The notes beneath the pieces were generated by a model that worked only from the letters and a program-made list of their open reading frames with translations, did not search any database and was not told where the DNA came from. A stretch of DNA of 64,000 nt from Chryseobacterium aquaeductus (GTDB taxonomy: Bacteria > Bacteroidota > Bacteroidia > Flavobacteriales > Weeksellaceae): contig NZ_CAJIMS010000001.1 in the NCBI RefSeq assembly GCF_905175375.1, positions 2,232,001-2,296,000 of the forward strand, given 5' to 3'. Both the position numbers and the translations under genes were made by a program. Of this stretch, positions 1 to 8,353 are shown piece by piece (positions within the stretch are counted from its first letter, which is position 1; each line of letters starts with the position of its first letter).

Positions 1-455
1 GCATTGTAATTTTTAATATTTATTACACGTGTATCACTCCATGCATCGTGCCAACCATCAAAGCCAAAAAAAGATAGACCGTCAAAAGGTACGATCCTGG
101 AAACCGTTCTTATCAAATATTCCTGAAAACTGGGATTTTCACCATCAGTGCCAATCACTTTAGTTCCTGTAATATATTTACCAACTGATCTTCCTTTAGT
201 AAAATATTCGATCGAAAACATGTAAATTAGATAAACAGATAAGGTGATTATGATATCCTGAAATCTATTCATTTGCGCAAGTTGATTAGTTACATTAATA
301 AAAAATTCAATGTTAAGCAGCTCATATATTAAATAAGAAAAAGAACCGAAAAGAAAAAATAAAACATAGACAACAATCCTGTCGATGATAAAATTTGCAA
401 ATCTGATTCCTTTTGAAGCTTTATTGTCCTGAATAATTTTTAGATATTTTTTCAT
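1..455 (-). CDS. RDD family membrane protein (3' end cut by window edge)
   Basis: The reading frame starts at an ATG at 455 and runs off the left edge, giving about 151 residues without a stop. It begins MKKYLKIIQDNKASKG and has the R..D pattern of RDD proteins in the first hydrophobic segment (R18, D25), further hydrophobic stretches near residues 26-46 and 70-83, the conserved GRSVGKYITGTKV stretch, and the typical C-terminal RTVSRIVPFD and WHDAWSDTRV. RDD proteins are small multi-helix membrane proteins; most have no defined role, and some have been proposed to move ions or compatible solutes. Only the last few residues should be missing, since the family is usually 140-170 residues. It follows the DUF4403 gene by 33 bases on the same strand, so the two are probably cotranscribed. 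Confidence 0.85.
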   Translation of the reverse strand, partial: MKKYLKIIQDNKASKGIRFANFIIDRIVVYVLFFLFGSFSYLIYELLNIEFFINVTNQLAQMNRFQDIIITLSVYLIYMFSIEYFTKGRSVGKYITGTKVIGTDGENPSFQEYLIRTVSRIVPFDGLSFFGFDGWHDAWSDTRVINIKNYN

Positions 456-488
456 ATTTAATACTGGTTTTAGTTTTTATAATTGTTT

Positions 489-1850
489 TTAAAATCCTTT
501 TAAAGTAAATCTTAAGTTTGCATCGGTGTTAATTACAGCCGTTATTCCGGAGTCGTTCAGTAGAACCTGATGAGGTTTGAGATTAAATACCTTCCCGCTC
601 ATTTTCAATCCTTTGTAATATTCTTTGTTGAAGGCTTCTTCGATGCTTTTTTTAGATGAAATTTCAAGATCAGAAGTTGGAATTCCATATTCGTCTTCAA
701 TCATTTTCACGATTTTTCCTTTGAAAAGAGAAGTTGCTAACTTCTGAAGAATGTTGGCTGTTTTAAGCTTAAATTTTGTGTCGGAAAGCACTATTTTTCT
801 TTTAGTTTCATCATAAACAGGAATACCTGAAATAAAAGCCGTTCCTTTTACATAACCCTCCGTATCAGCTTCTATCATAATCCGGTCGCCTTCGCCATAC
901 ACTTTGATATCCGAAATTTTCACCTTAGAATCTCTGATGTCAAATTCTTTATTCAAAAAAGTTTTTTTTGCAATATTTGTCGCTTCAGAAAACGGAATAT
1001 TGGCAGTAGTTTGCAATACAAATTTATCTGCTAAAAGCGGAATAAAATTAAAATCTATCACAGCTCTAGTGGGTTGCGAAGCTTCGGGTTTTGTACCTGT
1101 ATACGTTTCCGAAAAAATATCAATTCCTATGTTGGTATTAATTTGATTACCATAGAATTTTAACGGTGTAATATTGACATTAATTGGTGTGATTTTCAGC
1201 CAGGTATTATATTCTTCAGAAATATTAAAGGGTTGCGAAAAAGCATTCCAGGCTAAAACAGCATATTGCTGGAAATTTAGCTGTGAAGCCATTTGTTGAT
1301 CAATAGTTTTACAGAAATTATATTGTTGTTCTTTTAAACTTTTTTCAACCAAAGAAGTAATAGGAATTTCAATTTTACCAAAATCCAGTACAGGTTTTTT
1401 CACCCACTTAAAACCCATAGGTTGTGTAAAAGTGCTTATTGACCAGTTATTTTTAAAACTTAATGCCGTTTTGAAATACATGACCGTTTCAAAAGTTGTC
1501 TCCTGATAAGTGTAAACTCCCAAAGTTCCGATGCCTTTTTCTGCCCAGATTTTTAATGGAACTTCAATCAAAATATTTTGATTGGCATCTCCAACAAGAC
1601 GTATTGGTCGCGTTTTCCAGACTTTTACCTTAAATTGGTCGTTGTCGTTATCAGTGTATGAATTGTCCTGGAAAATCATGTCCTTCACCGAAGCATTAAT
1701 CATGTTGCTGATTTCCGACAACGGAATTGTCACAGGCATCGTAATGCTAGATTTTATTTTCGGAAAATTATAAATGGCATCACCGGACGTGTTACTCTGT
1801 CCAAAAATTCCAATAGAGAGAAATAGAAATAATATGATGAATATCTTCAC
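489..1850 (-). CDS. DUF4403 family secreted protein
   Basis: The 453-residue product starts with a signal peptide (hydrophobic core IILFLFLSIGIFGQS, residues 4-18), so it should be exported. Directly after it comes the SSITMPVTIPLSEISNMIN stretch (near residues 34-52), which I recognise as the start of DUF4403, a family common in Bacteroidota with two related halves rich in beta strands. No enzymatic residues are evident and the function is unknown. Repeated strand-rich segments such as FKLKTANILQKLATSLF and the closing NTDANLRFTLKGF fit a lipid- or surface-binding beta fold, but that is inference. It lies 28 bases after folB and 33 before the RDD gene on the same strand; I read this as an operon of convenience. 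Confidence 0.8.
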   Translation of the reverse strand: MKIFIILFLFLSIGIFGQSNTSGDAIYNFPKIKSSITMPVTIPLSEISNMINASVKDMIFQDNSYTDNDNDQFKVKVWKTRPIRLVGDANQNILIEVPLKIWAEKGIGTLGVYTYQETTFETVMYFKTALSFKNNWSISTFTQPMGFKWVKKPVLDFGKIEIPITSLVEKSLKEQQYNFCKTIDQQMASQLNFQQYAVLAWNAFSQPFNISEEYNTWLKITPINVNITPLKFYGNQINTNIGIDIFSETYTGTKPEASQPTRAVIDFNFIPLLADKFVLQTTANIPFSEATNIAKKTFLNKEFDIRDSKVKISDIKVYGEGDRIMIEADTEGYVKGTAFISGIPVYDETKRKIVLSDTKFKLKTANILQKLATSLFKGKIVKMIEDEYGIPTSDLEISSKKSIEEAFNKEYYKGLKMSGKVFNLKPHQVLLNDSGITAVINTDANLRFTLKGF

Positions 1851-1878
1851 AAGATTTTGATTTTTTTAAAACTGAAAA

Positions 1879-2262
1879 TTACTCATTTTCTGTAATTCCG
1901 CCTAGTAAAAAGCTTTTTTCCAGCTCGATACTTGCACCTTTCATCTCACCTTTCATGGGCGGACTGGTTTTGGTAATTCTTAATTTGATGTAAGATATCT
2001 GATTAAATTTCTCATTAATTTTGGTAATGATTCGTCCAGCAACGTGTTCCAGTAATTTAGATTTAATCTTCATCTCGTCATGAATGATTTCATTAATGTC
2101 TGCATAGCTTATCGTATCATTCAAATCATCAGAAACTGCAGCATCCCACAAATCTGTATGAATTTCTGCATTTAAAATATAATATGTTCCGATAATGTTT
2201 TCTTCGGGAAGAACGCCGTGATAAGCGTAGATTTTTACGTCTTCTAAAAATATTTTGCTCAT
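1879..2262 (-). CDS. folB: Dihydroneopterin aldolase
   Basis: FolB converts 7,8-dihydroneopterin to 6-hydroxymethyl-7,8-dihydropterin plus glycolaldehyde in folate synthesis. The 127-residue length is normal. Family signs are IYAYHGVLPEEN (substrate glutamate near E21), the SYADI strand (Y53), LLEHVAGRI (pterin-binding glutamate near E72) and the catalytic lysine in RITKTSPPM (near K98). The next pathway enzyme, folK, is about 37 kb away at 38972-39385, so the folate genes are not clustered. The upstream gap toward nadA holds an inverted repeat and the nadA terminator, so folB probably has its own promoter, though I cannot place it. Confidence 0.93.
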   Translation of the reverse strand: MSKIFLEDVKIYAYHGVLPEENIIGTYYILNAEIHTDLWDAAVSDDLNDTISYADINEIIHDEMKIKSKLLEHVAGRIITKINEKFNQISYIKLRITKTSPPMKGEMKGASIELEKSFLLGGITENE

Positions 2263-2281
2263 GAATTTTTTAATCTAAAAT

Positions 2282-2450
2282 TTAACCACAAAAGTCACAA
2301 AAAGCTTTTTATTTAAGTAAAATATCATGAAAATAAAAGTTCAAATAAGCTTTGAAATTACAGATTTTCTAAAACTTTAATGTACTTTAAAACGCTAAGT
2401 ATTTAACTTAAAATATTTCATTCAAATCTTTTGTGACTTTTGTGGTGAAA
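2282..2450. repeat. Inverted-repeat intergenic element between nadA and folB
   Basis: The outer arms are near-perfect inverted copies about 24 bases long: AACCACAAAAGTCACAAAAA at 2284-2303 and its complement TTTTGTGACTTTTGTGGT at about 2430-2447. They enclose about 120 bases. The same TTTTGTGACTTTTGTGGTT wording recurs in gaps near 5.4-5.6, 8.4, 11.8 and 31.8 kb, so this looks like one copy of a dispersed, non-coding, partly palindromic element. No open frame lies inside. Confidence 0.6.
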
Positions 2451-2454
2451 AATA

Positions 2455-2487
2455 AGTAAAAAAAGCGAGTAAAAAACTCGCTTTAAA
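2455..2487 (-). terminator. Rho-independent terminator of nadA
   Basis: A 9-bp stem (AAAGCGAGT / ACTCGCTTT at 2462-2470 and 2476-2484) with a 5-base loop is followed on the minus strand by a T run. It starts within a few bases of the nadA stop codon at 2490. Confidence 0.75.
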
Positions 2488-2489
2488 AT

Positions 2490-3509
2490 TTATTTGATGC
2501 TTTTCGAAAGATCAAGCATTGCCTCAATCGGCTTCAATGCTTTCAGTCGAAGCTCTTCTTCAATGATAATCTCAGGAAGTTCATATTTCATACACAAATA
2601 CAGTTTTTCCATTGTGTTTCTCTTCATGTAAAAACATTCTGAGCAGTTACAGCTTTCGTCAAAAACCAAAGCAGGAATTAGTTCTTTGTGTGGTGCACGT
2701 TTTCTCATTTCGTGAAGAATTCCTTCTTCAGTTGCGATAATGAATTTCTGGCAGTCATCTTTTTCAACAAAATTTAAAAGAGCAGAAGTAGAACCTATGA
2801 AATGAGCCAGTTTTAAAACCGCTTCTTCACTCTCTGGATGCGCAATCATTTTTGCATCAGGATTATCAGCTAACTGTTGTGCAATTCTTTCCATTGAGAA
2901 AGCTTCGTGAACGATGCAGCTTCCGTCCCAAAGAATCATATCACGACCGGTTTTTTTAGATAAATATCTTCCCAAATTTTTATCCGGAGCGAAAATAATC
3001 GGTCGGTCAGTCGGTAAAGCTTCAATTACGGTTTCAGCATTTGAACTGGTTACGATGATGTCACTTTCTGCTTTTGTTTCAGCGTTACAGTTGATGTAAG
3101 TTGCAATCAAAGCATTTGGATGCTGCTCACGCATTTTTCTCAAACCTTCTCCAGAACAACCGTCCGCCAAAGAACATCCTGCCATTGTATCTGGAAGGAC
3201 AACTTTCTTAGTTGGATTCAATATTTTTGCAGCTTCTGCCATGAAATGCACTCCGCAGAATACAATCATGTCGGCATCTGTATCTTTCGCCTGCCTTGCC
3301 AATTGAAGAGAATCTCCCAAGAAATCAGCAATGTCCTGAATTTCTCCCGGTTGATAATAATGCGCCAGAATAACGGCGTTTTTTTCTTCTTTTAGTTGGA
3401 GAATAGCTTTTACCAAATCTTCTCCTTGAGGAATTGCTATATCTTTCAAATCTAAAAATCCTTTTACAGGAAGTGTAGATTTAGCTTTTTCTAATGTTTC
3501 GGTACTCAT
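2490..3509 (-). CDS. nadA: Quinolinate synthase A
   Basis: NadA condenses iminoaspartate with dihydroxyacetone phosphate to quinolinate, an early step of NAD synthesis, using an oxygen-sensitive [4Fe-4S] cluster. The 339-residue protein shows the family blocks VILAHYYQPGEIQDIADF (near residues 47-64), FCGVHFMAEAAKIL, MAGCSLADGC, the WDGSCIVHEAF segment and the C-terminal SCNCSECFYMKRNT. Candidate cluster cysteines are C112, C198 and C292; extra cysteines nearby (C287, C289) are common in the family. No nadB or nadC is in the window. The gene follows gmk on the same strand after about 96 bases that hold an inverted repeat. Confidence 0.96.
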   Translation of the reverse strand: MSTETLEKAKSTLPVKGFLDLKDIAIPQGEDLVKAILQLKEEKNAVILAHYYQPGEIQDIADFLGDSLQLARQAKDTDADMIVFCGVHFMAEAAKILNPTKKVVLPDTMAGCSLADGCSGEGLRKMREQHPNALIATYINCNAETKAESDIIVTSSNAETVIEALPTDRPIIFAPDKNLGRYLSKKTGRDMILWDGSCIVHEAFSMERIAQQLADNPDAKMIAHPESEEAVLKLAHFIGSTSALLNFVEKDDCQKFIIATEEGILHEMRKRAPHKELIPALVFDESCNCSECFYMKRNTMEKLYLCMKYELPEIIIEEELRLKALKPIEAMLDLSKSIK

Positions 3510-3533
3510 GTTGAGCTGTGTTTTTCTTTTTAC

Positions 3534-3614
3534 AGAAGTTAGATTTTAGAAATTAGAAGTTAATTTTTAATCCCTAATTGTCAGATTTTTACAGACTTCT
3601 AATCTCTAACTTCT
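3534..3614. repeat. Inverted repeat overlapping the end of gmk
   Basis: The arms are AGAAGTTAGATTTTAG plus AAATTAGAAGT (3534-3560) and the complementary ACTTCTAATCTCTAACTTCT (3595-3614). The right arm contains the last codons and the stop of gmk, so the repeat supplies the C-terminal Thr-Arg-Ser and the TAG stop. Related AGAAGTTAG wording recurs near 26040-26070. It may act as a weak terminator or mark a repeat insertion. Confidence 0.5.
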
Positions 3615-4178
3615 AGTTTCTCCTATAAAACTTTTTATTAAATTTTCTATTTCTTTTTTTGCCTGATCCAAATCGGTGTTGATAACGATTTCGTCAAATT
3701 CTATGGCGTAGGTAAGCTCTTCTTCGGCTTTTTCTACACGGGTTTTTATGGTTTCGGCATCATCGGTGTTTCTTGAGATCAATCTTCGTTCCAACTCGGC
3801 AATCGAAGGTGGTTCTATGAAAATCGATAATGCTTTATCACCAAAATATTTTTTTAATGAAATTCCGCCTTTTACGTCTACATCAAAAATAACAACTTTT
3901 TCCTGATTCCAAATCTTTTCTACTTCAGATTTTAGAGTTCCATAGTATTTATCGGTGTAAACTTCCTCAAATTCTACAAAAGCTTCTTCAGAAATTTTCT
4001 GTCTGAATTCGTCAGGCGAAATAAAGTGATAATCAATCGCATGAATTTCACTTCCTCTCGGCTGTCTCGTCGTACATGAAATCGAAAATTCCAATTCCGG
4101 AATTGCTTCCAGAGAATGTTTTACCAATGTCGTTTTTCCACTTCCCGACGGCGCTGAAAATATGATAACTTTATTCAT
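3606..4178 (-). CDS. gmk: Guanylate kinase
   Basis: Gmk phosphorylates GMP to GDP with ATP. I start at the ATG at 4178 (MNKVIIFSAPSGSGKTTLV), not 45 bases upstream, because homologues begin there and the extension is encoded by an intergenic repeat. That gives 190 residues, normal for the family. Visible are the P-loop SAPSGSGKTT (residues 8-17), the GMP-binding SCTTRQPRGSE and YHFIS segments, FVEFEEVYTDKYYGT, the DVDVKGG Walker B-like segment, and RLISRNTDDAETIKTR of the lid. It lies downstream of yicC, a pairing seen in many bacteria. The last residues come from an inverted repeat. Confidence 0.95.
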   Translation of the reverse strand: MNKVIIFSAPSGSGKTTLVKHSLEAIPELEFSISCTTRQPRGSEIHAIDYHFISPDEFRQKISEEAFVEFEEVYTDKYYGTLKSEVEKIWNQEKVVIFDVDVKGGISLKKYFGDKALSIFIEPPSIAELERRLISRNTDDAETIKTRVEKAEEELTYAIEFDEIVINTDLDQAKKEIENLIKSFIGETRS

Positions 4179-4180
4179 AT

Positions 4181-4246
4181 AGTTGTCGGTTGATAGTTTT
4201 TGGTTGATGGAAACTACTAACAACCATCAACCGATAACCATCAACT
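4181..4246. repeat. Inverted repeat between yicC and gmk
   Basis: AGTTGTCGGTTGATAGTTTT... on the left faces ACCATCAACCGATAACCATC and CAACT on the right, an imperfect hairpin built from GGTTGATGGTT words. The same words recur at 14748-14777 and, modified, at 25016-25049. It contains no gene. Confidence 0.5.
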
Positions 4247-4248
4247 AA

Positions 4249-5106
4249 TTATAATACGTTTAACGTTTGCTCTTTTATTTTTTCCAAATCATCTTTCATC
4301 ATTACAACCAATTTCTGAATCTCAGAGTGATTGGCTTTTGAACCTAAAGTATTGATTTCTCGTCCGATTTCCTGTGAAATAAAACCTAGTTTTTTTCCAT
4401 TAAAATCTTCGTTTTCCATCACTTCAGAATAATATTTCAAATGCTGGGAAAGTCTAACTTTTTCTTCCTGAATATCTAATTTCTCAGTGAAATAAGCCAT
4501 TTCCTGATAGAATCTTGTTTCGTCAACGTTTTCAAACTCTTTTAAAATTTTCATATAACGTTCTTTTACAGCATCAATTCTCACTTGCTCATAAGGAACA
4601 ACTTCTGCCAAAGATTTATCGATATTTTTGATGTTTCTTTCCAGTTCTTCGTGAAGAATATTCCCTTCTGTTTTTCTGAAATCCTGAAATTTATCAACTG
4701 CAGTATTAACGATCTTAGCTAAAGCTTCCCATTCGCCTTCACCCAATTCGTCTGGTCTTGAAGTGATTGCATCAGGAAGTCTTACTGCCATTTTCAGGTA
4801 TTCAAAATCTGGTCCGTCAGAGGCGATATTTTTAAGCTCATTCATGTAAGAATCGATTAAACTTCTGTTGATTTTTACATCATTCGTTTCTTCGAGATTC
4901 TCAATATTGATATAGCAATCCACCTTTCCACGGATGATTCTATCGTTTAGAATTTTTCTTACTTCAAATTCTTTTTCTTTATATCGTAAAGGAATTTTAA
5001 TATTTAAATCAAAGCTCTTGCTGTTTAGTGATTTAATATCTATTGAAATTTTTTTTCCTTCAAAAACACCTTCGGCTCTACCGAAGCCGGTCATTGATAA
5101 AATCAT
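4249..5106 (-). CDS. YicC/YloC family endoribonuclease
   Basis: The 285-residue protein starts MILSMTGFGRAEG, the hallmark N-terminus of the YicC/YloC family, and ends with the conserved GREINTLGSKANHSEIQKLV and KIKEQTLNVL. E. coli YicC and B. subtilis YloC have been described as endoribonucleases involved in small-RNA or mRNA turnover; that is family knowledge and not shown by this sequence. The C-terminal third is strongly charged and probably helical. The gene is followed by gmk after an inverted repeat, a common neighbourhood. A TATCTTTG box 17 bases upstream of the ATG is a good promoter candidate. Confidence 0.92.
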   Translation of the reverse strand: MILSMTGFGRAEGVFEGKKISIDIKSLNSKSFDLNIKIPLRYKEKEFEVRKILNDRIIRGKVDCYINIENLEETNDVKINRSLIDSYMNELKNIASDGPDFEYLKMAVRLPDAITSRPDELGEGEWEALAKIVNTAVDKFQDFRKTEGNILHEELERNIKNIDKSLAEVVPYEQVRIDAVKERYMKILKEFENVDETRFYQEMAYFTEKLDIQEEKVRLSQHLKYYSEVMENEDFNGKKLGFISQEIGREINTLGSKANHSEIQKLVVMMKDDLEKIKEQTLNVL

Positions 5107-5123
5107 ACTTTTTTATTGTTTTA

Positions 5124-5131
5124 CAAAGATA
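5124..5131 (-). promoter_or_regulatory. Bacteroidota -7 box (TATCTTTG) for yicC-gmk
   Basis: The minus strand reads TATCTTTG, an exact TAnnTTTG match, 17 bases before the yicC start. This predicts a leader of roughly 10-12 bases. Confidence 0.6.
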
Positions 5132-5666
5132 AACATTTAAGTGTAAGTAGCTGTCAGCAATTAACTTTTTGCTTTAATTATGTAGTGTGAAATTCAAAAA
5201 CCTTAATTTAAATCAATTAGATATTTTACCGTTTATTACAAGTATTTGATGATCAGAATAATTGTATTTCTTTGTTAAATGAAATGCCTTAGTATATCTT
5301 CATTATAGCAATTTCATTACAACAACTTTGTATCTCTTTGCAGTAAAAAACGCAAGGAAAAACAAAGAATTATCCAAAAGCAGCGGAAATAAGTTACACA
5401 AAGCCGTTCCACTTATTTTCGAAATACAATAGTTGCACATTCTTAAGTATTTTAGTTGTCTTCGATTTGGATTTAAAACTGATCAGATTGTCCGTAATTT
5501 GTCATAGTTGAAAAACAACTTTGAGAACTTTAATAAGTGAAACGCCTTTGTGTAACTAAAAAAGCAGTTAATGTTAAAAAATCTTTGTGGACTTTGAGTT
5601 AAAATTAGGTGTCATTATTAAAAACGGACATTCAATAAAACTAAAATACAAATAGTCGCAATTTCG
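5132..5666. other. Gene-free gap with a 25-base inverted repeat
   Basis: I see no convincing coding sequence in this AT-rich stretch between two divergent genes. It contains an inverted repeat with 25-base arms (5391-5415 and 5534-5558, 22 of 25 positions complementary) carrying the TTTGTGTAACT word, spanning 168 bases. That is almost the same span as the element at 2282-2450. A further CTTTGTGGACTTTGAGTTAA stretch at about 5582-5601 resembles the same repeat family. Confidence 0.55.
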
Positions 5667-5674
5667 TAAATTTG
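5667..5674 (+). promoter_or_regulatory. -7 box (TAAATTTG) of miaA
   Basis: TAAATTTG lies only four bases before the GTG start of miaA. Since Bacteroidota transcripts start a few bases after this box, the mRNA would begin at or next to the start codon, so it is probably leaderless. Confidence 0.55.
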
Positions 5675-5678
5675 CCAA

Positions 5679-6611
5679 GTGAAAAATAAAACATTGATTT
5701 CTGTAGTGGGAACTACCGGTATTGGAAAAACAAAACTCGCCATTGATTTAGCGCGCCAATTCAATACAGAAATTATTTCCTGTGATTCCAGACAGTTTTT
5801 TAGCGAAATGAAAATTGGAACTGCCGCACCTTCGGAAGATGAACTTTCGCAGGCAAAACATCATTTTATTGGTCAGCTTTCTGTGAAAGATTATTATTCT
5901 ATAGGTCAGTTTGAGCATGATTCTTTAGAATTATTAGATCAGCTTTTTGAAAGATATGACATCATCATTATGGTTGGTGGAAGTATGATGTATGAAAAAG
6001 CAGTGATTGAAGGCTTAAATGATTTACCTGAAGCGAATGAGAAAAATCAGAAAAAACTGGAAACCATCTGGAAAACTGAGGGAATCGAAAAACTTCAGGA
6101 AATGCTGAAAGATTTAGATCCTGAGTATTACGAAAATGTGGATATTCACAATCAAAGAAGGTTGTTGCGGGCAATTGATGTGATTTGGCAAACCGAGAAA
6201 AAATATTCTGAAAATATTGCACATCCCAAAAATCCAAGAAATTTTAAAACAATAAGAATTGGCATTGAAGCGCCACGGGAAACTATTTATGAAAGAATCA
6301 ATCTGCGTGTCGATAAAATGATGGAAAACGGCTTGCTTAATGAGGCTAAAAATCTTGATGAATTAAGAAAATCGCAGGAGGGAAGAAATTTGGCATCATT
6401 GAATACAGTTGGTTATTCTGAGCTTTTTAAATATTTTGATGAAGAATGGGATTTGGATTTTGCGGTTTCTGAGATTAAGAAAAACTCAAGAAGATTTGCA
6501 AAACGGCAATTGACCTGGTATAGAAAGGAAGAAAATATACATTATATAGAAGCAGGATATTCTAAAGAGGATTTTGATAGCCTAGTTGATTATATTGAGT
6601 CTGAAATTTAA
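5679..6611 (+). CDS. miaA: tRNA dimethylallyltransferase
   Basis: MiaA transfers the dimethylallyl group to A37 of tRNAs reading codons that start with U. The 310-residue protein has the P-loop GTTGIGKT (residues 11-18), the substrate-binding DSRQFF motif (near 36-41), MKIGTAAPSEDEL, MVGGSMMYEKAV in the position of the usual GGTGLY, HNQRRLLRAIDV, and the C-terminal RRFAKRQLTWYRK that contacts tRNA. The start is GTG at 5679; no ATG lies near it and the homologous N-terminus begins here. A promoter box sits four bases upstream. An inverted repeat follows the stop and may act as terminator. Confidence 0.95.
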   Translation: MKNKTLISVVGTTGIGKTKLAIDLARQFNTEIISCDSRQFFSEMKIGTAAPSEDELSQAKHHFIGQLSVKDYYSIGQFEHDSLELLDQLFERYDIIIMVGGSMMYEKAVIEGLNDLPEANEKNQKKLETIWKTEGIEKLQEMLKDLDPEYYENVDIHNQRRLLRAIDVIWQTEKKYSENIAHPKNPRNFKTIRIGIEAPRETIYERINLRVDKMMENGLLNEAKNLDELRKSQEGRNLASLNTVGYSELFKYFDEEWDLDFAVSEIKKNSRRFAKRQLTWYRKEENIHYIEAGYSKEDFDSLVDYIESEI

Positions 6612-6757
6612 GATTTAAACCATTAAGATTTTGATTAAGAAGTTAAGTTGAATTAAGAAAAAAATCAAATAGATTTTGAAAATGTGGGGTCTAAAAAGCG
6701 AAGCTCAACTTAATTTTTCTTAACTCCTAAATTCATCCTTAATGGTTCAAATTAATT
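6607..6757. repeat. Long imperfect inverted repeat after miaA
   Basis: The left arm (about 6607-6660) reads AACCATTAAGATTTTGATTA then AGAAGTTAAGTTGAATTAAG. The right arm (about 6703-6757) carries the complements of AACCATTAAGGATGAATTTA and GGAGTTAAGAAAAATTAAGT. The whole can fold into one long hairpin between convergent genes and may terminate both. Its size (about 150 bases) is like that of the other intergenic palindromic elements here. Confidence 0.55.
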
Positions 6758-6759
6758 TT

Positions 6760-6788
6760 TAAAAAAATGCGATCCCGAAAGACCGCAC
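6760..6788 (-). terminator. Terminator of the efflux operon
   Basis: On the minus strand GTGCGGTC pairs with GATCGCAT (8 bp with G-U pairs) around a 6-base loop and is followed by a run of seven T. It lies just beyond the outer-membrane channel gene. Confidence 0.65.
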
Positions 6789-6811
6789 TTCTAACAGCAT
6801 AATAAAATTTA

Positions 6812-8224
6812 CTACTTCCAACCGCCACCTAAAGCCCGGTACAAATCTACTATACTGCTTAATCTTTGTCTTTTTACGGACGCAAGATTCAGTTCAGCAT
6901 GTAAAGAATTTCCCTGAGCGGTAATCACTTCTAAGTAATTTGCCATTCCGCCTTTGTAAAGCATTTCGGCACTTTTAATTCCGTTTTTCAACGTTGTCAC
7001 CTTTTCGCTGGCTTTTTGTTCCTGAACTTTTAAGCTTTCGTTGGAAGCCAACGCATCAGAAACTTCGCCTACTGCATTTAATACAGACTGACGAAATGCC
7101 AGAACGTTTTTCTCTCTCTGAATTTTAGCAACATTTAAATCTGTTTTCAATTGTCTTTTCTGAAAAATTGGCTGAGTTAATCCTCCTAAAACAGAACCGA
7201 ACAATGATGCCGGAATCGAAAACCAATTGTCAATTTTAAACGAATTGACTCCTCCAGCTGCTGTGATTTTCAACGAAGGATACATATTTGCCTGAGCAAT
7301 TCCTACAATTGAATTTGATTCCAGTAAAACCAATTCCTGTTGACGAACATCTGGACGACGACTTACCATCGCTGCAGGAAGTCCCGCAGAAATATCCTGT
7401 GGTAAAGAAGTGTCAGACATTTCAATGGTTCTGTTGACTTTGTTTGGATTTTCACCAACTAAAATACTCAAAGCATTTTCCTGAATGGCAATATTTTGCT
7501 CCAATTGAGTAATCAAAAGTTCTGTCGATTGCTTTTGAGCAGTTGCCTGCTGAACTCCTAATGAAGTTGTATCGCCGCTTTGCCACAACTTTTCTGTTAG
7601 AGAAAGCGTGTTGGTGCTTAAATCTAAATTTGATTTTGCAATCTGCAATTGTTTATCAAGCATCAATAAATTATAATAACCTTGAGCAATTGCCGCAACA
7701 ACTTGTGTCTGAATTGCTTTTGTCGCTTCGTAAGTCTGCAGATATTGCATTTTTGAAACTTCCTGCTGGTTTTTTATTTTACCCCAAATATCAGCTTCCC
7801 AAGATAAATTGAATGCTCCATTATAATCTTCAACGTGATTTTGCCCTAAAAATAAATTTAAGCTTTGCCCGTTCATGCTGTTTTTTGAAGGCTTTGAAAT
7901 CTGCGCAGAAACTCCGAAACCTATGTCAGGATATTGAAGATATTTTGCTTGCTTCAGTTTTTCCTGTGAAGAAGCAACCTGTTTTAGAGCAATCTGTAAA
8001 TCGTAATTGTTTTTAATTCCTTTTTCAATTAAATCCTGTAAAATCGGATCGTTGAAAAACTGTTTCCATTGCAGGTTGGCTACACTTGCTGTGTCGGCGG
8101 TTGCTGTGTATTTGAATGTTTCGGGAAGTTCGGGTTTCGTTTCCTGATATGCCAATTTCGGCACACAAGAAACTGCACCTAATGCAATCCCAAAAGCGAT
8201 GATTATATTTTTTACTCGTTTCAT
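6812..8224 (-). CDS. RND efflux outer-membrane channel (TolC/NodT family lipoprotein)
   Basis: This is the outer-membrane factor of a tripartite drug efflux pump. I place the start at 8224 (MKRVKNIIIAFGIALGAVSC), giving 470 residues; the longer frame adds 15 residues before the signal peptide. The cysteine after GAVS is the likely lipidation site. Two OEP repeats follow, with family features such as WKQFFNDPILQDLIEKG (near the N-terminus), AFNLSWEADIWGKI, AMVSRRPDVRQQEL and FRQSVLNAVGEVSDAL. NodT-type lipoprotein channels usually pair with AcrAB-type pumps, exactly the two genes upstream. Gaps of 197-240 bases between the three pump genes each hold repeat sequence, so cotranscription is likely but not proven. 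Confidence 0.93.
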   Translation of the reverse strand: MKRVKNIIIAFGIALGAVSCVPKLAYQETKPELPETFKYTATADTASVANLQWKQFFNDPILQDLIEKGIKNNYDLQIALKQVASSQEKLKQAKYLQYPDIGFGVSAQISKPSKNSMNGQSLNLFLGQNHVEDYNGAFNLSWEADIWGKIKNQQEVSKMQYLQTYEATKAIQTQVVAAIAQGYYNLLMLDKQLQIAKSNLDLSTNTLSLTEKLWQSGDTTSLGVQQATAQKQSTELLITQLEQNIAIQENALSILVGENPNKVNRTIEMSDTSLPQDISAGLPAAMVSRRPDVRQQELVLLESNSIVGIAQANMYPSLKITAAGGVNSFKIDNWFSIPASLFGSVLGGLTQPIFQKRQLKTDLNVAKIQREKNVLAFRQSVLNAVGEVSDALASNESLKVQEQKASEKVTTLKNGIKSAEMLYKGGMANYLEVITAQGNSLHAELNLASVKRQRLSSIVDLYRALGGGWK

Positions 8225-8353
8225 AAATATGATATTTAAATTGATCACAAAACTTTGAGTGGTAAGCAAAGTTGTCTTTAGTAGGAGAAAATACTTTGCT
8301 TGTTAAATTTCCCACAGATTTCACAGGTTTTCACAGATGTTTGGGTTTTTACG

